Below are positions 1 to 8,375 of a DNA stretch of 27,514 nt, piece after piece. The stretch is taken from NCBI GenBank assembly GCA_964450755.1, contig CAYVDJ010000040.1, forward strand, positions 1-27,514. The letters run 5' to 3'. How positions within the stretch are numbered: the stretch's first letter is position 1; every line of letters starts with the position of its first letter. Made by a program: the position numbers and the translations under genes. The notes under the pieces are model-generated. The model was given only the letters and a program-made list of their open reading frames with translations, did no database searches and was not told where the DNA came from. The DNA is from JAADDG01 sp964450755 (GTDB taxonomy: Bacteria > Campylobacterota > Campylobacteria > Campylobacterales > JAADDG01).

Positions 1-28
1 GATGTTTTAGTTTTGCTTCGATATTCAT
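1..28 (-). CDS. 5' end of an unidentified gene leaving the window
   Basis: An ATG at 28 (minus strand) is preceded by GGAGAA at a normal ribosome-binding distance and opens a frame reading MNIEAKLKH to the window edge. Upstream there is an extended -10 box. Only nine codons are visible, so no function can be given. The next minus-strand genes upstream (wbpD-wbpE) end in a terminator, so this is probably a separate transcription unit. Confidence 0.4.
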
Positions 29-66
29 GAGAGTTCTCCGTACAAAAGGATGAAAATATAAAATGC

Positions 67-75
67 ATTTTAACA
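67..75 (-). promoter_or_regulatory. Candidate extended -10 promoter for the partial gene
   Basis: Minus strand reads TGTTAAAAT, an extended -10 (TGnTAnAAT type), about 40 bases before the ATG at 28. No clear -35 is seen, which is common for housekeeping promoters in Campylobacterota. Confidence 0.3.
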
Positions 76-159
76 TATTTTTGTAAAAATAATTATAACA
101 ATTATATAGGATCAAAAGGAGTATCAAAAAGCTTGTATAGAAGAGAAATAAAATATAAA

Positions 160-202
160 AAAAGTGTTGCAGAGGTTATATTAAAACACTCTCAACACTT
201 TT
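160..202 (-). terminator. Intrinsic terminator after wbpE
   Basis: On the minus strand AAAAGTGTTG pairs with CAACACTTTT across a loop that can extend the stem by AGAG/CTCT with one bulged base. The 3' arm runs straight into a T-rich tract. It lies just 3' of the wbpE stop at 214, so it probably ends the wbpD-wbpE transcript. Confidence 0.7.
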
Positions 203-213
203 CCGAGTATTGT

Positions 214-1311
214 TTACAGAGCCGATTTGATATTTTTTGCTATGTATTCTATCTCTTCATCTTTTAAAAACGGATTCATCGGAAGGCTCATTATCTCTTT
301 GCTGACTTTTTCGGCAATCTCAAAATCCCCCTCTTTATATCCGAGATAAGAAAAGCACTCCTGCAAATGCAAAGGCATAGGATAGTGAACGGCTGTCGGA
401 ATACTTGCCTCTTTTAGTTTTTGCTGAAGAGTATCTCTGTTTTTTACTCTTATGGAGTATTGCGCCCAAACCGAAGTTCTGTCATCTTTCACGACAGGAG
501 TTATTACATCGGTATTTTTTAACGCTTTGGTATATTTTTTTGCCACCTCGTCTCTTAATCTGATCTCATCTTCATAATGGGGAAGTTTTGCCAGAAGTAC
601 CGCCGCTTGGATCGTATCGAGTCTTGCACCCATGCCGATATATTTATGATGATATCTTCTGTCCTGACCGTGAACTCTCAACTGTTTCATTTTGATCGCC
701 AAAGCCTCATTATCCGTAAAAACCGCTCCGCCGTCACCGTAACAGCCCAAAGGCTTGGCGGGGAAAAAACTCGTACAGCCGATATCGCTTAGATCGCAGC
801 TTCTTTTATCTTTATAAACAGCTCCAAAACTCTGAGCTGCATCTTCGATCACTTTAAGATCATGCTTTTTTGCCACTTTGTTAATCTCATCCATATCGCA
901 AGGTTGTCCGTAGAGAGAAACACAAATAACGGCTTTTGTTTTGTCGGTAATCTTCTCTTCTATCTTTAAAGGATCGATATTGTAAGTTATCTCATCTATA
1001 TCAACAAAAACCGGTTTTGCCCCAAGCAAAGCTATCACTTCGGCAGTCGCTATAAAGGTAAAAGGGGTTGTGATGATCTCATCATCATGTTTTATATCAA
1101 GCGCCAACAAAGAGAGGATCAAAGCGTCCGTTCCGCTGCCACAGGCTACGGAGTATTTGGCACCGGCAAATTCGCAAAGTTTTTCTTCAAGCAAAGATAT
1201 CTCTTCACCCATGATATAATTGGATCTGTTTAGAACTTTTTGTATATTTTTATCTATCTCATCTTTGTATTTTTGATACTGTAACTGTAAATTTGCAAAA
1301 TCTATCTTCAT
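214..1311 (-). CDS. wbpE: DegT/DnrJ-family sugar aminotransferase, WbpE-like
   Basis: PLP-dependent aminotransferase of the DegT/DnrJ/EryC1/StrS family. In Pseudomonas, WbpE puts the 3-amino group on UDP-2-acetamido-2-deoxy-ribo-hexuluronate during synthesis of diacetamido uronic acids for surface polysaccharide. The fold motifs are clear: GSGTDAL at 59-65, EDAAQSFG at 156-163, and the PLP lysine K186 in SFFPAKPLGCYGDGG. HGQDRRYHH (about 214-222) and the C-terminal AVHYPMPLH also match WbpE as I remember it. At 365 residues it is full length. It starts 11 bases after the wbpD stop with a good AGGGAA site, so the two form an operon. The other pathway enzymes (dehydrogenase, oxidase, epimerase) are not in the window. 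The exact sugar is inferred from similarity and the wbpD partner. Confidence 0.9.
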   Translation of the reverse strand: MKIDFANLQLQYQKYKDEIDKNIQKVLNRSNYIMGEEISLLEEKLCEFAGAKYSVACGSGTDALILSLLALDIKHDDEIITTPFTFIATAEVIALLGAKPVFVDIDEITYNIDPLKIEEKITDKTKAVICVSLYGQPCDMDEINKVAKKHDLKVIEDAAQSFGAVYKDKRSCDLSDIGCTSFFPAKPLGCYGDGGAVFTDNEALAIKMKQLRVHGQDRRYHHKYIGMGARLDTIQAAVLLAKLPHYEDEIRLRDEVAKKYTKALKNTDVITPVVKDDRTSVWAQYSIRVKNRDTLQQKLKEASIPTAVHYPMPLHLQECFSYLGYKEGDFEIAEKVSKEIMSLPMNPFLKDEEIEYIAKNIKSAL

Positions 1312-1322
1312 AAATTCCCTTT

Positions 1323-1895
1323 TTAGTTTATTTTTTCCACTTTGTCATCATTTAAACGGTATCTGCTGTTATCAAAAGGATCAACAGCGATTTTATTTTC
1401 ATCAAAACTCAGTCTGTTTCCGGCTCTGCTGACCCAGCCTATCCTTCTTGCGGGAACTCCGACCATAAGCGCATAAGGCTCTACATCCCTGTTTACAACC
1501 GCACCCGCACCGACAAGCGCATATTCGCCTACCGTTATACCGCATACGATTGTTGCATTTGCTCCTATTGAGCAGCCTTTTTTCAAAAGTGTTTTTTTAA
1601 ATTCCTCTTTTCTTTGAATAAAGGCTCTTGGATTTATCACATTGGTAAAAACCATAGAGGGGCCTAAAAATACATCATCCTCAACCTCTACCCCTTCATA
1701 GATAGAGATATTGTTTTGAACTTTTACACCGTCTCCGACTCTGACTTTTGGTCCTACAACACAGTTTTGACCAAAAGAGCAGTTTTTCCCGATTTTCGTA
1801 TCTCCCATAATATGGCAAAAGTGCCAGATTTTCGTATTTTCACCGATGATCACACCTTCATCTACAAAAGAAGAGGAGTGCACAAAATAACTCAT
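1323..1895 (-). CDS. wbpD: Left-handed beta-helix sugar N-acetyltransferase, WbpD-like
   Basis: Acetyl-CoA-dependent transferase expected to acetylate the 3-amino group made by WbpE. Hexapeptide repeats of the left-handed beta-helix fill residues 8-150, for example IGENTKIWHFCHI and VEVEDDVFLGPS. The WbpD signature GPSMVFTNV, followed by NPRA and a KKG turn, is intact, as is the closing LMVGVPARRIGW. A short C-terminal tail (about 160-190) with DNSRYRLNDD is also typical of this subfamily. The start has AAAAAGGT upstream. The gene follows aat by 49 bases with no terminator between, so it may be read through from the clpS operon or use its own promoter in the gap. FdtC-type acetyltransferases are the nearest alternative, but the overall match to WbpD is closer. 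Confidence 0.9.
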   Translation of the reverse strand: MSYFVHSSSFVDEGVIIGENTKIWHFCHIMGDTKIGKNCSFGQNCVVGPKVRVGDGVKVQNNISIYEGVEVEDDVFLGPSMVFTNVINPRAFIQRKEEFKKTLLKKGCSIGANATIVCGITVGEYALVGAGAVVNRDVEPYALMVGVPARRIGWVSRAGNRLSFDENKIAVDPFDNSRYRLNDDKVEKIN

Positions 1896-1926
1896 AAATT
1901 ATACCTTTTTAGATAATATCGGCAAA

Positions 1927-1932
1927 ATTATA
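1927..1932 (-). promoter_or_regulatory. Candidate -10 box for wbpD-wbpE
   Basis: Minus strand has TATAAT in the 49-base aat-wbpD gap, about 30 bases before the wbpD ATG. No convincing -35. It would let the sugar genes be expressed independently of the clpS-clpA-aat transcript. Confidence 0.35.
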
Positions 1933-1944
1933 GCGAAGGTTAGA

Positions 1945-2631
1945 TTACCATTTATTGATTTTTGAAGGTTTTTGCATAGATTTTTGAAGCATATCCAAAA
2001 AGAGATCTCTATCTATCTCCTTTGCTCCCATACTTTTTAGGTGATCTGAGGGAACCTGACAGTCGATAAAATCAAAATTCCACTCTTTTAGACGCTTCAC
2101 CAGAGTAACCAAAGCCGTTTTTGAAGCATCCCTTTTCAGACTGAACATAGACTCGCCGCAAAATACCGATCCCATCGATATACCGTAAAGACCTCCGACA
2201 AGCCTCTCATCCTCATCATAAGTTTCCACACTGTGGACAAAACCCATTTTATGCAATAAAGAGTATTTTTCGATTATCTCATCAAGTATCCAGCTTTTTT
2301 CTCCCTTTTTTACTCTTACATCTCTGCACATTCTGATAACATTTTCAAAATCGCTATCAAATTTGACTCTGTACTTCTTCATACTTTGTCTTAAACTTCT
2401 TGAAACTTTTATATCATCCAAAAAAAGAACCAGTCTCGGATTTGGACTCCACCATAAAATCGGATCTTCTTCATTATACCAAGGGAAAATTCCCTGCGCA
2501 TATGCAGAGAGGATTCTGTTTGGACTTAGATCTCCTCCCCATGCAACAAGTCCCTCTTTTGCGGCATTTCTGGGATCAGGAAAAATATAACTGAATTTAC
2601 TGAGTTTTGGTATATAAACTTCACTGCTCAT
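1945..2631 (-). CDS. aat: Leucyl/phenylalanyl-tRNA--protein transferase
   Basis: Transfers Leu or Phe from aminoacyl-tRNA onto proteins with N-terminal Lys or Arg, creating primary N-degrons for ClpS. All family motifs are present: QGIFPWY at 46-52, WWSPNPR at 60-66, KSWI at 112-115, GGLYGISMGSVFCGESMFS at 146-164 with the catalytic-region E160, and DCQ at 190-192 with Q192. At 228 residues it is of normal size. The ATG overlaps the clpA stop by 11 bases (ATGAGCAGTGA) and has only a weak ribosome-binding site, so translation is probably coupled to clpA. Together with clpS and clpA this makes a complete N-degron recognition operon apart from the ClpP peptidase, which must be elsewhere. Confidence 0.95.
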   Translation of the reverse strand: MSSEVYIPKLSKFSYIFPDPRNAAKEGLVAWGGDLSPNRILSAYAQGIFPWYNEEDPILWWSPNPRLVLFLDDIKVSRSLRQSMKKYRVKFDSDFENVIRMCRDVRVKKGEKSWILDEIIEKYSLLHKMGFVHSVETYDEDERLVGGLYGISMGSVFCGESMFSLKRDASKTALVTLVKRLKEWNFDFIDCQVPSDHLKSMGAKEIDRDLFLDMLQKSMQKPSKINKW

Positions 2632-4807
2632 TTTTAAACTCTAACTTGAGTTCTTCATCTTTGAAATCAACATAAACAATCCCGCCGTTTTGCAGTTTTC
2701 CAAACAGTATCTCATCGGTAAGCGGAGTTTTTATTTTTTGCTGGATAACTCTTTTCATCACTCTCGCACCAAGCTCTTGGCTGTATCCCTCTTTTGCAAG
2801 ATACTCCTTAGCCTCTTTTGTAGCTTTTATCTCTATCTTCTTATCCGCCAACTGTTCCTCTATCTCTTTGATAAATTTCTCTGCGATATTTATCATAATA
2901 TCTTTTGTCAAAGGACGAAAATGAACAACCGCATCAAGTCTGTTTCTAAATTCCGGCGCGAAAAAATCCCTAATCGCACTGTCTGTTTTAACACTCGTAT
3001 CTTTTGTAAAACCCATTTGATTACCGTTTTTGGTTCCCAGATTTGAGGTCATAATAAGTATGACATTTCTAAAATCGGTTTTATTGCCGCTGTTATCGGT
3101 CAATGTCGCATTATCCATGATCTGAAGCAGTACATTTAACAAATCAGGATGTGCTTTTTCTATCTCATCCAACAACAAAACGGTATATGGATGTTTTTTG
3201 ATGGCTTCTGTCAGCTGTCCGCCGTCTTCAAAACCGACATATCCCGGAGGCGCTCCGATAAGACGGCTGATAGTATGTTTCTCCATATACTCACTCATAT
3301 CAAATCTCTCAAAATTGACACCAAGTTCATAGGCCAACTGTTTTGCCACTTCGGTTTTTCCGACTCCCGTAGGTCCGGCAAAAAGAAAAGATCCGATAGG
3401 CGCATTGGGATTGCCAAGACCGGCACGGGATCTTTTGATAGCCGTTGCAAGTTCATTTATGGCTTTATCCTGTCCAAATACCTTTGCCTTTAGATAACTT
3501 TCAAGATTTTTCAAAATCTCCCTGTCATCAACAGTAACCTGTTTTGTGGGAATGTTTGCCATTTTTGCCAAAACTTCTTCTATCTCTTTTCTGTCAATAA
3601 CTCTGTTCTCTTTTTCCACAAGATGAAACGAAGCTCCGACCTCATCAACCAGATCAATGGCAGAATCGGGTAAAAATCTGTCATTTATATGTTTTTTGGC
3701 AAGTTCCACCGAACTTCTCAGAGCCTCTTTTGTATATTCAACATTATGATGTTTTTCATATTTATCCCGCAGACCTTCCAAAATCCTGTATGCATCTTCA
3801 AGACTCGGCTCATCTATATCTATCTTTGCAAATCTTCTGCTCAAAGCTCTGTCTTTATCAAAAAAGTTTCTAAATTCGCTGTAAGTTGTGGCACCTATAC
3901 ATTTTATCTTTCCACTTGCCAAAGCCGGTTTTAGAAGATTGGAGAGATCCATCGAACCTCCGCTTGTAGCACCTGCCCCTACGATGGTATGAATCTCATC
4001 GATAAACAAAATGGCATTATCCACCTCTTCCAACTCTTTTAAAAGTCCTTTTAAACGCTTTTCAAAATCTCCTCTGTATTTGGTACCAGAAAGCATAGCT
4101 CCTAGATCAAGGGCAAACAAAGATGAATCTTCCAGTATTTTTGGTACATTTTTATTAAAAATCTCAACAGCAAGTCCCTCTACTATCGCAGTTTTACCTA
4201 CTCCGGGTTCACCTACCAAAATAGGATTGTTTTTCTTTCGGCGACAGAGAATCTGCATCATTCTGTTTATCTCTTTGTCTCTTCCTATCAAAGGATCTAT
4301 TTTACCCTCTTTTGCCATCTTTATAAGATCAATACTAAAGTGGGCTAAATCACCATCCTCTTTTATTTTTCTTCTTCCTCTGTCTCTCTCTCTTGTTACA
4401 ATTTCCATAATTTTATATTTTGTAACACCTTGCTGTTTTAAGAGATAAACGCTGTATGATCTCTCCTCCTCATAAAGAGCAATCAAAAGATCTTCGACTC
4501 TTGCTTCTCTCTTCTCCGCCCCTTTTACATGAGAGATCATAGAATCTATCACTCTTGCCAATGCAACCGTTTCAAAAGGGCTGTGAGCTATATCTTCGGG
4601 AAGAGGTTTAAAAACTGATTCAAGGTGAGATCTTATCCTCTCACTCAAAAAATTTATATTCGCTCCGCATTTTCTCAGTATCTTTCTTATATGATCATTC
4701 TCCAACAAAACATAAAAAACATGTTCTATCGTGATATACTCGTGTCTTTTCTCCTTCGCATGTATCAAGGCTTCGTTCAGTATTGAATTTAAATCTTTGT
4801 TCAACAT
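2621..4807 (-). CDS. clpA: ATP-dependent Clp protease ATP-binding subunit ClpA
   Basis: Hexameric AAA+ unfoldase that takes substrates from ClpS and feeds them to ClpP. Domains in order: double Clp_N repeat (1-140), first AAA+ module with Walker A GEPGVGKT (199-206) and Walker B ILFIDE (266-271), second AAA+ module with Walker A GPTGVGKT (478-485) and Walker B LLLDE (544-548). The ClpP-docking loop is MGF at 598-600, where E. coli ClpA has IGL. The absence of the long middle domain of ClpB, together with linkage to clpS, identifies it as ClpA. Length 728 residues is close to E. coli ClpA. Its ATG shares one base with the clpS stop (TAATG), and its end overlaps aat, so all three genes are translationally linked. 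Confidence 0.97.
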   Translation of the reverse strand: MLNKDLNSILNEALIHAKEKRHEYITIEHVFYVLLENDHIRKILRKCGANINFLSERIRSHLESVFKPLPEDIAHSPFETVALARVIDSMISHVKGAEKREARVEDLLIALYEEERSYSVYLLKQQGVTKYKIMEIVTRERDRGRRKIKEDGDLAHFSIDLIKMAKEGKIDPLIGRDKEINRMMQILCRRKKNNPILVGEPGVGKTAIVEGLAVEIFNKNVPKILEDSSLFALDLGAMLSGTKYRGDFEKRLKGLLKELEEVDNAILFIDEIHTIVGAGATSGGSMDLSNLLKPALASGKIKCIGATTYSEFRNFFDKDRALSRRFAKIDIDEPSLEDAYRILEGLRDKYEKHHNVEYTKEALRSSVELAKKHINDRFLPDSAIDLVDEVGASFHLVEKENRVIDRKEIEEVLAKMANIPTKQVTVDDREILKNLESYLKAKVFGQDKAINELATAIKRSRAGLGNPNAPIGSFLFAGPTGVGKTEVAKQLAYELGVNFERFDMSEYMEKHTISRLIGAPPGYVGFEDGGQLTEAIKKHPYTVLLLDEIEKAHPDLLNVLLQIMDNATLTDNSGNKTDFRNVILIMTSNLGTKNGNQMGFTKDTSVKTDSAIRDFFAPEFRNRLDAVVHFRPLTKDIMINIAEKFIKEIEEQLADKKIEIKATKEAKEYLAKEGYSQELGARVMKRVIQQKIKTPLTDEILFGKLQNGGIVYVDFKDEELKLEFKNEQ

Positions 4808-5112
4808 TATATCTTCTCCATTTTTGCTCTTAAAGGATACTCGTTTTCTCTTGCTTTTTTCCGTACCTGCTCAACTTTTGTCTCTGCAATTTCGTAAGTA
4901 TAAATACCGCATACTCCTTCTCCCTCACGATGGATTTTAAGCATCGTGGTTACAGCTTTTTCCAAAGGCTGATGAAAAATAGTAACCAGTATCTCCACTA
5001 CAAAATCCATAGCCGTATAGTCATCATTTAATAATAAAACTTTGTATTGTTCAGGTTCTTTCAGCTCTTCTTGGGAATCTATATCCGTTTTATACCCATC
5101 TAATAAGCCCAA
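4807..5112 (-). CDS. clpS: ClpA adaptor / N-recognin ClpS
   Basis: Binds proteins with N-terminal Leu, Phe, Tyr or Trp and hands them to ClpA. The ligand pocket is intact: N29-D30 in LLNDDYTAMDF, M35, and H61 in KIHREGEGVCG, matching N34, D35, M40 and H66 of the E. coli protein. The disordered N-terminal arm needed for delivery is residues 1-20. The start is TTG: an AAAGGAT site lies at suitable distance, an in-frame stop lies 18 bases upstream, and no ATG occurs before the conserved core. A TTG start would keep the first gene of the operon weakly translated. First gene of clpS-clpA-aat. Confidence 0.93.
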   Translation of the reverse strand: MGLLDGYKTDIDSQEELKEPEQYKVLLLNDDYTAMDFVVEILVTIFHQPLEKAVTTMLKIHREGEGVCGIYTYEIAETKVEQVRKKARENEYPLRAKMEKI

Positions 5113-5166
5113 CTTGTTAATCCTTTCTTAAGTATTTATACGGGATAAATGCTTAATCTTATTTAT

Positions 5167-5172
5167 ATTATA
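5167..5172 (-). promoter_or_regulatory. Candidate -10 box of the clpS-clpA-aat operon
   Basis: Minus strand TATAAT about 55 bases before the clpS TTG, in the 193-base AT-rich region shared with divergent bioD. The intervening leader is ordinary AT-rich sequence. Confidence 0.4.
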
Positions 5173-5271
5173 ACTCCGTTTTGAAAAAAAATCTATACTT
5201 TTATGCTATTTTTTCTATTTTGAGTCAAAAAATATTTTTTTCTTGTATTATTGTAATCTAATACTATATAT

Positions 5272-5277
5272 TATAAT
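5272..5277 (+). promoter_or_regulatory. Candidate -10 box for bioD
   Basis: TATAAT lies 29 bases before the bioD ATG, within TATATTATAATATA. A TTGTAA 15 bases upstream could serve as -35, although the spacing is short. Confidence 0.35.
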
Positions 5278-5305
5278 ATAATTTTTTAATAAGGAAGCAA
5301 TAAAA

Positions 5306-5971
5306 ATGAAAAAAAATATCTTCATAACAGCAACAAATACAGACATCGGTAAAACATACGCCACACTGAAACTAATCAAACAGATATACAAAGCCGGTTT
5401 GAAACCGGGTGTCTTTAAACCGATTGAAACGGGGGTCTCTTCCGTAGCTCATGACGGCTCTTTGCTTTTGGAAACCTGCTCTTTATACAATCAAAATTTT
5501 AAAAAGATTCCGATAGAAAAGATAGTTCCCTACCGTTACCCTCTTCCTGCCGCACCTTTTTGCGCAAAAGAAGAGAGTAAAATAGAAATAAACAGGATAT
5601 TGGAAGCTTACAGAGAAATAGAAGCCGTTTGCGATATAGTTTTGATAGAGGGGGCGGGAGGTTTGATGGTTCCGATAGAAGAGAATTTTTTTATGATAGA
5701 TTTTATAAGATTGTTTGATGCAAAAACACTGCTTGTAACAAGCGATAAACTAGGATGTATCAACGATACTCTTTTGTCTTTGGAGATGTTAAAAAGATAC
5801 AATGCAGATTTTATCTGGTGTGTAAATCTAAGAAACAAAGAGGATTTTGAGATAAAGACTCTGCCGTTTTATAAAAAATATTTCGGCAAAGTTCTTTATC
5901 TTCAAGAAGATATCAAAGAGATTGTCTCTTTGCTAATAACTGACAGTAACAGTGATAGGTATCCTTCTTAA
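5306..5971 (+). CDS. bioD: Dethiobiotin synthetase BioD
   Basis: ATP-dependent closure of the ureido ring of 7,8-diaminopelargonate with CO2 to give dethiobiotin, the penultimate step of biotin synthesis. The P-loop is TNTDIGKT (10-17, K16), the substrate lysine motif is GVFKPIETG (K38), and LIEGAGGLMVP (113-123) is the conserved switch-like segment with E115. Length 221 residues is normal. AAGGAAG precedes the ATG. No other bio genes are nearby, so it is a single-gene unit. Its last 39 bases overlap the convergent glycine-zipper gene, so the two 3' ends are antisense to each other. Confidence 0.95.
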   Translation: MKKNIFITATNTDIGKTYATLKLIKQIYKAGLKPGVFKPIETGVSSVAHDGSLLLETCSLYNQNFKKIPIEKIVPYRYPLPAAPFCAKEESKIEINRILEAYREIEAVCDIVLIEGAGGLMVPIEENFFMIDFIRLFDAKTLLVTSDKLGCINDTLLSLEMLKRYNADFIWCVNLRNKEDFEIKTLPFYKKYFGKVLYLQEDIKEIVSLLITDSNSDRYPS

Positions 5972-6451
5972 CGGGCGATCACTGTATTTTATAATGGTAT
6001 GACCTTTGTACTCGGCAACATTTTTATATCTTGTTATCCTCTCTTCGGTGGTTTCGGTATATTTTGTTACACATCTTCTTTGAGTTTTATAAGAGGTATG
6101 ATAATCTCTTCTATTTGGTGAAACCATACTTTGACCTATCAAAGACCCGATGATCGCTCCGCCAATGGTTGCGGCATCCTTGCCGTGACCTTTGCCTATC
6201 TGATGTCCCAAAATTCCACCTGCCGCACCGCCTATCAAAGCACTTGCAACATTGTCTCCTGATCTTTGAGTACTGCCGTAAGTTACCGGCACTTCTTCAT
6301 CCCAACACTCCTGATAAGGTTTTCTTTTCACTACCGTCCTGTAAATCGGTTCACTGCTGATCACTCTCACACTCTTTGAAAAAGTCATACTTTCCGCCCA
6401 TACAGATGAGGACAGAAATATAAAAATCAATCCAAAACAGACATTTCTCAT
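5933..6451 (-). CDS. Secreted glycine-zipper 2TM-domain protein
   Basis: Predicted exported envelope protein of 172 residues. A signal peptide spans 1-19 (charged start, hydrophobic core, cleavage after SSSVWA). There is no lipobox cysteine at the cleavage site, so it is not an obvious lipoprotein. Residues 69-109 form a glycine zipper (ALIGGAAGGILGHQIG, then TIGGAIIGSLIG) as in the Rick_17kDa_Anti / glycine-zipper 2TM families, able to pack as two membrane helices. The rest is basic and rich in Thr, Tyr and Arg, with two cysteines (C49, C127) that could pair. AAAGGAG precedes the ATG. Its role is unknown; family members are linked to envelope structure. Convergent with bioD. Confidence 0.8.
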   Translation of the reverse strand: MRNVCFGLIFIFLSSSVWAESMTFSKSVRVISSEPIYRTVVKRKPYQECWDEEVPVTYGSTQRSGDNVASALIGGAAGGILGHQIGKGHGKDAATIGGAIIGSLIGQSMVSPNRRDYHTSYKTQRRCVTKYTETTEERITRYKNVAEYKGHTIIKYSDRPLRRIPITVTVSY

Positions 6452-6534
6452 TTTAAACTCCTTTACTTTGTAATTATTATTACCATGATATAAGAATATC
6501 GTGAAAAAATCGTGGAACTTTAAAAAGAAATCTA

Positions 6535-6543
6535 TGATAAAAT
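6535..6543 (+). promoter_or_regulatory. Candidate extended -10 promoter for the pyrB operon
   Basis: TGATAAAAT (TGn plus TAAAAT) sits 21 bases before the pyrB ATG and gives a very short leader. No pyrimidine attenuator-like hairpin is visible between it and the gene. Confidence 0.4.
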
Positions 6544-6564
6544 TATATTAAAAAAAGGATTTTT

Positions 6565-7440
6565 ATGCGGCATCTGATAAATACCAAAGATTTTACAAAA
6601 GAAGAGGTAGAGCAGTTATATCTTCGTGCCGATGAATTTAAAAAAAACACTCCCGCCAATCTCTTAAAAGACAAAATGATCATCACAATATTTTTTGAAA
6701 ACTCCACAAGAACCAGAAGCAGTTTTGAAGTAGCGGCAAAGAGGCTTGGAGCAAGTGTTGTCAGTCTGGATGTATCAAAAAGCTCTTCAAAAAAGGGTGA
6801 AACTCTGTTTGATACGGCAGCAAATCTCGATGCGATGGAACCAAACGCCATTATCGTCAGACACAAAAACGCAGGTGTTCCCAAAATACTTTCAAACTAT
6901 GTAAACTGTCCTATTCTAAACGGAGGCGACGGCGCTCATGCCCATCCTACACAGGCTCTTTTGGATCTCTATACGATAAAACAGTATTTCAAAGAGGTAA
7001 AAGGGAAAAAGATAGCAGTCGTAGGCGATATAAAAAATTCAAGAGTGGCAAACAGCAATATAGAACTTTTGACGAGATTTGGATTGGAAGTTATTTTGGT
7101 GGCTCCTCCCCAGTTTCTCCCTCGTACAAATCTGAAAACTTCATACAATCTAAAAGAGGTTATAAAAGATGTAGATATAGTTATGAGTCTTAGAACACAG
7201 ACAGAAAGACATGCAAATCAGATATATGCCTCTTTGGAAGATTATGCCACGGATTTTTGCATAACAAAAGAGATCGCCAAAGATTTTGATTTCATACTTT
7301 TACATCCCGGTCCCGTTCACAGAAACATAGATATAGATGATGAGATGCTGACAGATAAAAGAAGCAAAGTTTTGGAGCAGGTCAAAAACGGAGTATATGT
7401 CAGAATGGCGGTTTTGGAAAAACTTATCAATCAATGTTAA
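6565..7440 (+). CDS. pyrB: Aspartate carbamoyltransferase catalytic subunit
   Basis: Condenses carbamoyl phosphate with aspartate to carbamoyl aspartate, the first committed step of pyrimidine synthesis. Carbamoyl-phosphate motif FFENSTRTRSSFE (43-55, STRTR 47-51), the lysine loop SSKKGETLFDT (74-84), HPTQALLDLYTI (127-138) and the C-terminal HPGPVHR (247-253) are all present. Length 291 residues is typical for the Campylobacterota-type enzyme. AAAAAGGAT precedes the ATG. No regulatory subunit pyrI is adjacent. The stop overlaps the pabB start by 7 bases (ATGTTAA), which ties pyrimidine and folate precursor synthesis in one transcript. Confidence 0.96.
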   Translation: MRHLINTKDFTKEEVEQLYLRADEFKKNTPANLLKDKMIITIFFENSTRTRSSFEVAAKRLGASVVSLDVSKSSSKKGETLFDTAANLDAMEPNAIIVRHKNAGVPKILSNYVNCPILNGGDGAHAHPTQALLDLYTIKQYFKEVKGKKIAVVGDIKNSRVANSNIELLTRFGLEVILVAPPQFLPRTNLKTSYNLKEVIKDVDIVMSLRTQTERHANQIYASLEDYATDFCITKEIAKDFDFILLHPGPVHRNIDIDDEMLTDKRSKVLEQVKNGVYVRMAVLEKLINQC

Positions 7441-8375
7441 AAAAACTCCTGAACTTTTACGGCAGATTGGATGAAGCTATCTTTTTTGCCATCGATTTTG
7501 AACTCAAGCACTACTATATATCACCTCTAAAATCCATCGATGAGGATATACTTTTCAGCATAGAGGAAAAAAGCAATTTTAAAAACAAAAAGATTCCCTA
7601 CTCCAAAAAAGCGGTATCTTTTAAAAGATACAAAAAAGCTTTTGAGACAATCATAAAAGAGATAAAAAAAGGAAATACCTATCTTTTAAATCTGACTTTT
7701 CCGTCTGTCATAGATATAGACTACTCTTTAAAAGAGATCTATAAATACAGTGATGCAAAATACAAACTCTACTTTAAAGACAAGTTTGTCTGCTTCTCTC
7801 CAGAAACTTTTATCGAGATAAAAGACGATAAAATTTATACCTATCCGATGAAGGGAACGATAGATGCAAATATAAAAAATGCAAAAGAGATCATAATGAG
7901 TGATGAAAAAGAGATGGCAGAGCATACGATGGTTGTTGATCTTTTAAGAAATGATCTTGGAATCATTGCAAAACATATAAGAGTGGAAAAATTTCGCTAT
8001 GCTGAAAAAATAAAGGCCGGAGAGAGAGAACTTTTGCAGATAAGCTCAAAAATATCGGGAGAATTGCAAAAAAACTGGAATGAGAGATTGGGGGATATTC
8101 TGCTTTCGCTATTACCGGCAGGTTCTATCAGCGGAACGCCAAAAAAAAGTACGGTTTCTATCATAAAAAAAGTGGAAAATTACAACAGAGGATATTTCAG
8201 CGGAGTTTTTGGCGTTTATAAAAACAAAACTCTAAAAAGTGCCGTTATGATTCGATTTATAGAAAAACAGGGTGACAAACTCTTTTACAAAAGCGGAGGA
8301 GGTATCACAATAGAGAGTGATGTAAACAAAGAGTATCAGGAACTTCAGGATAAAATATATGTCCCTTTTCTTTGA
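7434..8375 (+). CDS. pabB: Aminodeoxychorismate synthase component I, compact PabB
   Basis: Converts chorismate and ammonia to 4-amino-4-deoxychorismate for p-aminobenzoate and folate. The chorismate-binding domain covers nearly the whole 313 residues: PMKGT (138-142, K140 aligned to the PabB active-site lysine), HTMVVDLLRNDLG (164-176), AGERELLQISSKI (195-207), LPAGSISGTPK (227-237) and YFSGVFGVY (254-262). The N-terminal regulatory half found in E. coli PabB (about 450 residues) is missing. Anthranilate synthase TrpE is disfavoured because the PIKGT-type lysine marks PabB. Overlaps pyrB by 7 bases and pabC by 17. The glutaminase partner PabA is not in the window. Confidence 0.88.
   Translation: MLKKLLNFYGRLDEAIFFAIDFELKHYYISPLKSIDEDILFSIEEKSNFKNKKIPYSKKAVSFKRYKKAFETIIKEIKKGNTYLLNLTFPSVIDIDYSLKEIYKYSDAKYKLYFKDKFVCFSPETFIEIKDDKIYTYPMKGTIDANIKNAKEIIMSDEKEMAEHTMVVDLLRNDLGIIAKHIRVEKFRYAEKIKAGERELLQISSKISGELQKNWNERLGDILLSLLPAGSISGTPKKSTVSIIKKVENYNRGYFSGVFGVYKNKTLKSAVMIRFIEKQGDKLFYKSGGGITIESDVNKEYQELQDKIYVPFL

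Noticed and set aside
4011..4448. Plus-strand open frame of 145 codons opposite clpA
   Set aside because: Antisense shadow of the conserved AAA+ region of clpA; serine- and isoleucine-rich, with no motif or ribosome-binding site. The same applies to other long plus-strand frames opposite galT, the GH57 genes and the nucleotidyltransferase gene.
2621..4807. clpA gene as clpB or clpC
   Set aside because: No long coiled middle domain of ClpB, no UVR motif of ClpC, a ClpP-docking loop (MGF) is present, and clpS is directly upstream.
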